Positions 60,000 through 64,000 of a DNA stretch of 64,000 nucleotides are shown piece after piece. The stretch is from an uncultured Pseudomonadales bacterium (GTDB taxonomy: Bacteria > Pseudomonadota > Gammaproteobacteria > Pseudomonadales > Pseudohongiellaceae), in the NCBI GenBank assembly GCA_949372635.1, contig CASIAB010000005.1:124001-188000 (forward strand), given 5' to 3'. The translations under genes and the position numbers were made by a program. Every line of letters starts with the position of its first letter. Position 1 is the stretch's first letter. The notes under the pieces are model-generated. The model was not told where the DNA came from, did no database searches, and saw only the letters and a list, made by a program, of their open reading frames with translations.

Positions 60000-60557
60000 T
60001 CAGAAGGACAGCAAATCGGCTTCTTTAGCCTGAAATGAAGACTCAATAGTCGCAATATGTTTGTTGGTAATCTTCTGTACTTGATCTTCGGCTCTGTGCT
60101 GTTCATCTTCACTAATTTCTTTTTCTTTTTCTAGCTCTTTGAAGTCGGAGTTCGCATCTCTTCGAATATTTCGAATCGCGATTCTTGCATTCTCTGCCTC
60201 GGCCTTAGCCTGTTTCGTATACTCTTTACGCGTCTCTTCAGTTAGAGGCGGCATTGGTACACGAATAGTGTCACCATTATTTGAAGGGTTCAGCCCTAAG
60301 TCTGATTTCATAATGGCTTTCTCAATCTCTCCGATCATTGGCTTTTCCCAGGGAGAAATTATCAGAGACCGACCCTCTTCTACCGTGACATTAGCTAGTT
60401 GGCTCAAAGGCGTGTCTGAGCCATAGTAGGACACTTGTACGCTGTCTAGTATATCGGGGTGCGCCCTTCCCGTTCGAATCTTCTTAAAAGCATCATCTAA
60501 CGAGGCTATGCTCTTTTGCATCCTCTCGTCTGCGTCGGCTATAGTTTCATCGATCAT
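60000..60557 (-). CDS. frr: Ribosome recycling factor
   Basis: Splits post-termination ribosomes with EF-G. 185 residues, standard length. IADADERMQKSIASLDDAFK (residues 5-24), KIRTGRAHPDILDSVQVSYY, LSQLANVTVEEGRSLIISPW and NPSNNGDTIRVPMPPLTEET are all present, and the C-terminal helices are rich in Glu and Lys. It follows pyrH by 89 bp. Confidence 0.98.
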   Translation of the reverse strand: MIDETIADADERMQKSIASLDDAFKKIRTGRAHPDILDSVQVSYYGSDTPLSQLANVTVEEGRSLIISPWEKPMIGEIEKAIMKSDLGLNPSNNGDTIRVPMPPLTEETRKEYTKQAKAEAENARIAIRNIRRDANSDFKELEKEKEISEDEQHRAEDQVQKITNKHIATIESSFQAKEADLLSF

Positions 60558-60646
60558 TGTCTGGCTCCTTGCTCTTTAAACCTAGCTCCACGCAACAAGC
60601 ACAGAGTATTCATCAATTTTACTTAATCAAAACCCAGCACCATCAA

Positions 60647-61366
60647 CTAAGCGATGTGAGTGCCGTCAGGCTTGCCCATAACATTGTTCAACAATGCACC
60701 GGGGGTGTTCATATTGAAAACTTTAATTGGCACCTGATGATCACGGCTTAAACAGATAGCCGTCAAGTCCATGACACCGAGTTTCTTTTCGATTACTTCA
60801 TCATAGGAAAGATTATCGTACTTAACCGCATCCGAATCCAACTCCGGATCGGAGGAATAAACACCGTCCACCTTAGTGGCTTTCAAGATTAGATCCGCAT
60901 CGATCTCGATTCCACGCAGGCAAGCCGCAGTATCCGTGGTGAAGAACGGATTTCCGGTTCCTGCGGAGAATATAACGACATCGCCTGCGTCTAGATGTCG
61001 AATAGCCGTGCGCCGGTCGTAGTGCTCTACGACACCGCTCATGGGAATGGCCGACATGACACGAGTGGGAATGCTCGCTCGTTCGAGTGCGTCGCGCATC
61101 GCAAGCCCATTCATCACAGTCGCTAGCATACCCATGTGATCACCGGTTACACGCTCCATTCCCGAAGCATGCAGGGCAGCACCGCGGAATAGATTACCAC
61201 CACCAATGACTAAGCCTATCTCCACTCCCAGTCCAACCAGCTGGCCTATTTCTACAGCCATACGATCGAGTACTTTAGGGTCTATGCCAAAATCGCCATC
61301 ACCGGTGAGCGCCTCACCGCTTAGCTTTAACAAAATACGATTGTACCTGCGTTCCTTGTTTGGCAT
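60647..61366 (-). CDS. pyrH: UMP kinase
   Basis: Phosphorylates UMP to UDP, a hexameric bacterial amino-acid-kinase-fold enzyme feeding the CTP synthase also in this window. 239 residues. [20 protein letters not shown] (about residues 10-29), [15 protein letters not shown] (about 51-65), [20 protein letters not shown] and [20 protein letters not shown] (about 134-153) identify it. Located between tsf and frr as usual. Confidence 0.98.
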   Translation of the reverse strand: MPNKERRYNRILLKLSGEALTGDGDFGIDPKVLDRMAVEIGQLVGLGVEIGLVIGGGNLFRGAALHASGMERVTGDHMGMLATVMNGLAMRDALERASIPTRVMSAIPMSGVVEHYDRRTAIRHLDAGDVVIFSAGTGNPFFTTDTAACLRGIEIDADLILKATKVDGVYSSDPELDSDAVKYDNLSYDEVIEKKLGVMDLTAICLSRDHQVPIKVFNMNTPGALLNNVMGKPDGTHIA

Positions 61367-61395
61367 TTTTCAATGGCACCCCTATTTTTGTGCTC

Positions 61396-62274
61396 CTAGG
61401 AGCCTTTAACTTGAGCCGCAACTTCATCGGCAAAGTCTATTTCTTCTTTTTCGATGCCCTCGCCCACTTCGAAGCGAACGAAATGAACTACGCTCGCACC
61501 GGCATCCTTAAGTAGTTTACCGACAGTAACATCCGGGTCTTTAACAAAAGGCTGTTCCAACAAGCTTACTTCAGCGACGAATTTTCGCAATCTACCACTA
61601 ATCATTTTCTCGATGATTTCTTCCGGTTTGCCACTTTCGCGTGCTTGCGCAGAATATATCTCAGTCTCTTTCGCTATTTCTTCCTTAGGCACATCTTCTG
61701 CTCTGACTACCAATGGGTTTACAGCAGCTATATGCATGGCCACATCACGAGCGAGCGCTTCATCACCGCCGGTGACCGAGATCAGAACCGCGATTCTATT
61801 ATTGCTATGCACGTAACTTTCAACGATGCCGGTGCTCTCATCAGTTAATTGCAAGCGCTCTACACGACGCAAATTACAATTCTCACCTATTTTTTGGACC
61901 AAAGCAGAACGCGCATCTTCCAAGCCCGCCCCTAGCAATGCAGCGACATCGGCCTCCCTTTTCGAGTAAGCAAGCTCCAACACCTGTTGTGAAAAACCGA
62001 GGAAATTATCGTCTCTAGCGGCGAAATCAGTTTCTGAATTGACTTCAATAATGACACCAAAGTTGCCATCCTCAGCAATCTTAGTCAGCACCACACCTTC
62101 GGAAGCAACACGACTCGCTTTCTTGGCAGCTTTGATACCACTCGCCTTTCGCAAATCATCAATTGCCTTATCCATATCTCCTTCGGCTTCGGTCAATGCC
62201 CTCTTACAATCCATCATGCCCAAGCCGGTTCTTTCACGTAACTCTTTAACCATGCCCGCTGTAATATTTGCCAT
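61396..62274 (-). CDS. tsf: Elongation factor Ts
   Basis: Guanine nucleotide exchange factor for EF-Tu. 292 residues. The N-terminal UBA-like domain MVKELRERTGLGMMDCKRAL (about residues 8-27) and FGVIIEVNSETDFAARDDNF (about 72-91), which contacts EF-Tu, are present. The C-terminal repeat ends with LLEQPFVKDPDVTVGKLLKD. It lies downstream of rpsB with an intergenic hairpin at 62335. Confidence 0.98.
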   Translation of the reverse strand: MANITAGMVKELRERTGLGMMDCKRALTEAEGDMDKAIDDLRKASGIKAAKKASRVASEGVVLTKIAEDGNFGVIIEVNSETDFAARDDNFLGFSQQVLELAYSKREADVAALLGAGLEDARSALVQKIGENCNLRRVERLQLTDESTGIVESYVHSNNRIAVLISVTGGDEALARDVAMHIAAVNPLVVRAEDVPKEEIAKETEIYSAQARESGKPEEIIEKMISGRLRKFVAEVSLLEQPFVKDPDVTVGKLLKDAGASVVHFVRFEVGEGIEKEEIDFADEVAAQVKGS

Positions 62275-62334
62275 CTCTTAATGCCTCTTTCTAGTCATCT
62301 TGAAGAGCGCGCTCTTCTATTAAATCATCTGTAA

Positions 62335-62357
62335 AAAGGGGGCTATCCGCCCCCTTT
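62335..62357 (-). terminator. rpsB-tsf intergenic attenuator/terminator hairpin
   Basis: On the minus strand GGGGGC (62354-62349 side) pairs with GCCCCC around a 5-base loop and is followed by TTTTTAC, a compact Rho-independent-type hairpin (AAAGGGGGC/GCCCCCTTT). It lies 44 bp after the rpsB stop and would reduce read-through into tsf, as attenuation does between these genes in other bacteria. Confidence 0.75.
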
Positions 62358-62400
62358 ATCCAACTCTACCCTTACTACTGCTACGCAGGAAATTCTTCTA

Positions 62401-63465
62401 TTAAGAATCTTTCTGGGCAGCCTTTTTCTTGGCTGGAGCTTTCTTCTTAACAGGTGCCTTCTTAACAGCTACCTTCTTCTTGGCTGGAGCTTTCTTCTTA
62501 GCAGAAGCTTCAACTTCCGCTACTACTTCTGCAGGCGCAGCTTCAACTTCAACTTCCGCTACCACTTCTGCAGGCGCAGCTTCAGCTTCAACTTCCGCTA
62601 CTTCTTCTGCAGGCGCAGCTTCAGCTTCAACTTCCGCTACCACTTCTGCAGGAGCTTCTTCTACAGGCGCAGCTTCGGCTTCGATTGCTGCCTCTGCAGC
62701 CGGCGCCGCTTCTATTTCTACTGTAGCTTCAGCAGCTGCATCATCTTCTATCTCGATGAATTCGCTATTTCCGCCGGCAGGGCCATTTCTCTCACGCCCT
62801 TCAACACAAGCATCGGCGATCGCTTCTACATACAACTGAATTGCACGTATCGCATCATCGTTACCTGGAATTACGGTAGTGACACCGTCAGGGTTACTAT
62901 TGGTGTCAACGATACCAATCACTGGGATCTTCAGGTTGTTCGCTTCAGTAACAGCAATACGCTCATGATCTACGTCGACTACGAATATCGCGTCAGGCAA
63001 GCCACCCATATCCTTAATACCACCGATACTGCGCTCAAGTTTTTCCTTGGCGCGAGTTCGCATTAGAGCTTCTTTCTTGCTCAAACGGCTCAATGTGCCA
63101 TCTGTTTCTTGCTGCTCAAGATCTTTGAGACGCTTAATAGAACCACGAATAGTCTTGTAGTTAGTCAACATACCACCGAGCCAGCGATGATTTACATAGG
63201 GCATTCCTGCGCGTTCTGCTTCCTGCTTAATAATTTTGTTAGCCGCTCGCTTCGTGCCGACGAAAAGAATTTTCCTTTTCTTTTCAGCAAGATAGGATAC
63301 TTCTTCAAGTGCGGAATTGAGCGCAGGAACGGTGTGCTCGAGGTTGATGATGTGAATTTTGTTTCTGGAGCCAAATATATATGGATCCATTTTTGGGTTC
63401 CAATAGCGACACTGGTGCCCAAAATGCACTCCTGCACGGAGCATATCTTTCATATTTACAGTCAT
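62401..63465 (-). CDS. rpsB: 30S ribosomal protein S2 with long repetitive C-terminal extension
   Basis: 354 residues from ATG 63465 ([20 protein letters not shown]), with AAGGAAACAAC upstream; the open frame to 63543 is not homologous. The first ~227 residues are ordinary S2 ([60 protein letters not shown]). The rest, about 127 residues, is a tail absent from typical S2 (about 240-250 residues): an acidic Ala/Glu/Val region with four 13-residue repeats ([13 protein letters not shown] type) and a final ~30-residue Lys/Ala/Pro tail ([16 protein letters not shown]...) like histone H1-type tails. S2 is at the mRNA exit side, so the tail may touch mRNA or S1. This is inference. Confidence 0.97.
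   Translation of the reverse strand: MTVNMKDMLRAGVHFGHQCRYWNPKMDPYIFGSRNKIHIINLEHTVPALNSALEEVSYLAEKKRKILFVGTKRAANKIIKQEAERAGMPYVNHRWLGGMLTNYKTIRGSIKRLKDLEQQETDGTLSRLSKKEALMRTRAKEKLERSIGGIKDMGGLPDAIFVVDVDHERIAVTEANNLKIPVIGIVDTNSNPDGVTTVIPGNDDAIRAIQLYVEAIADACVEGRERNGPAGGNSEFIEIEDDAAAEATVEIEAAPAAEAAIEAEAAPVEEAPAEVVAEVEAEAAPAEEVAEVEAEAAPAEVVAEVEVEAAPAEVVAEVEASAKKKAPAKKKVAVKKAPVKKKAPAKKKAAQKDS
62507..62662 (-). repeat. Four tandem 39-bp repeats in rpsB tail
   Basis: Four consecutive copies of a 39-bp unit (starting about 62507, 62546, 62585 and 62624) with a few base differences encode the 13-residue acidic repeats of the S2 extension. The multiple of three keeps the frame, so copy number can vary without breaking the gene. 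Confidence 0.85.
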
Positions 63466-63663
63466 GTTGTTTCCTTCGGTTTGGGTTAGGCCTCCATACA
63501 CCCCATGGCTCAACCAATCTGAAATACAGCTACAGAGAGGCACCCAGAACTCATGTGACGGTGTATGTGCGACGTTAGTTAAGTTTAATTTTAGCCTTCA
63601 AGACCCCTTACCCCCACCAGACTCATATGAGAGTTGGAGGCAGCAACCGAGAAAACGCGCAGC

Positions 63664-63692
63664 TTTATACCACAATAGCGCTGCTACTGAAA
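63664..63692 (-). promoter_or_regulatory. Possible rpsB promoter with ~190-nt leader
   Basis: On the minus strand TTTCAG (63692-63687), 17 bp, then TATAAA (63669-63664) followed by a GC-rich GCTGCGCG, the discriminator pattern of growth-rate-controlled promoters. The transcript would have a leader of about 190 nt before the S2 start, long enough for S2 autoregulation as known in enterobacteria. The -35 match is weak. Confidence 0.35.
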
Positions 63693-63868
63693 GAAAATAT
63701 CACATTCAGACTAAAGAGAAAATGCTCGCTACGGCCCGTGCCAAGCCGGCTTCATACACACCCGAAAACCCGCAGCCCCTGTTACAAAGGTTGCTCCTGC
63801 ATTACAATACTAAGCATTTGCCGTTATCGGTCTTATCCTTAACAACTTTGGAAATAACTGGCACCTCA

Positions 63869-64000
63869 ATGACGATTCATATTAAAACAGCGGACGACAT
63901 TGTGAAAATGCGGGTAGCGGGCAAGCTGGCATCCGAAGTCTTGGAAATGATAGGTCCGCACGTGCAGCCTGGAGTTAGCACAGGCGAGCTGGATAAGATT
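63869..64000 (+). CDS. map: Methionine aminopeptidase, type I (5' part, cut by window edge)
   Basis: Removes the N-terminal methionine from new proteins. The first 44 codons are present, reading IHIKTADDIVKMRVAGKLAS then EVLEMIGPHVQPGVSTGELD, which matches the start of bacterial MetAP type Ia. It diverges from rpsB, the conserved map/rpsB arrangement. The catalytic metal-binding part lies beyond the window. Confidence 0.92.
   Translation, partial: MTIHIKTADDIVKMRVAGKLASEVLEMIGPHVQPGVSTGELDKI

Noticed and set aside
62429-62839. 136-residue Ala/Ser/Thr-rich plus-strand open frame opposite rpsB tail
   Set aside because: It is the complement of the repetitive S2 tail; low-complexity shadow.

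Overview
The window is a chromosomal segment of a Gram-negative gammaproteobacterium. Evidence is the LPS (lpxA/B/D, kdsA), BamA, Skp and RseP genes, the hda-DUF2066-purM-purN block, and gene order. From recX to map the order (recX-recA-pncC-mutS-fdxA-nlpD-pcm-truD-ispF-ispD-ftsB-eno-kdsA-pyrG-tilS-accA-dnaE-rnhB-lpxB-lpxA-fabZ-lpxD-skp-bamA-rseP-dxr-cdsA-uppS-frr-pyrH-tsf-rpsB-map) matches, from memory, the Pseudomonas aeruginosa recA to map region. A free-living marine or environmental gammaproteobacterium is plausible, but the genus cannot be named from sequence alone. No rRNA, intact tRNA, IS element, prophage or CRISPR array was found.

Layout. 0.1-6.7 kb: intact housekeeping genes (proS, arsC, wrbA, a DUF2069 membrane protein, hda, DUF2066, purM). 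6.8-23 kb: a looser, accessory-like stretch holding a FleQ-type activator, a hotdog thioesterase, an FlgM-like protein, two glycosyltransferases of the TIGR04282/TIGR04283 type, a small protein with two AP2-like repeats, a membrane-anchored winged-helix protein, malonyl-CoA decarboxylase and a 2-methylcitrate-cycle operon (GntR regulator, prpB, prpC, prpD). Eight frame interruptions fall in this part (purN, DUF3108, the DUF2064 transferase, the winged-helix gene, gntR, prpB, and prpC twice). I see none in the roughly 43 kb after prpD apart from one plainly decayed adenylate cyclase remnant. 23-28.3 kb: an Hsp20 gene with a sigma-32-like promoter and a ROSE-like RNA thermometer, a DUF1015 gene, the cyclase pseudogene, and the recA-recX SOS unit headed by an unknown small ORF behind two LexA boxes. 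28.3-32.3 kb: pncC diverging from mutS and fdxA.

32.3-63.5 kb: about 31 kb almost entirely on the minus strand, reading rpsB-tsf-pyrH-frr (translation), uppS-cdsA-dxr-rseP-bamA-skp-lpxD-fabZ-lpxA-lpxB (undecaprenyl, phospholipid, isoprenoid, outer-membrane assembly and lipid A), rnhB-dnaE-accA-tilS-pyrG-kdsA-eno-ftsB-ispD-ispF-truD-pcm-DUF368-nlpD. It couples envelope biogenesis to translation and nucleotide supply. Compared with Pseudomonas, rpoS is missing between fdxA and nlpD, surE is missing between pcm and truD, and a DUF368 gene lies between nlpD and pcm. A partial map gene runs off the right edge.

Most notable points: the ROSE-like thermometer with its heat-shock promoter, the tandem LexA boxes in front of an unknown small ORF upstream of recA, ribosomal protein S2 with a 127-residue repetitive acidic plus lysine-rich tail, the concentration of frameshifts in one 14-kb stretch including the propionate operon, and the missing rpoS.
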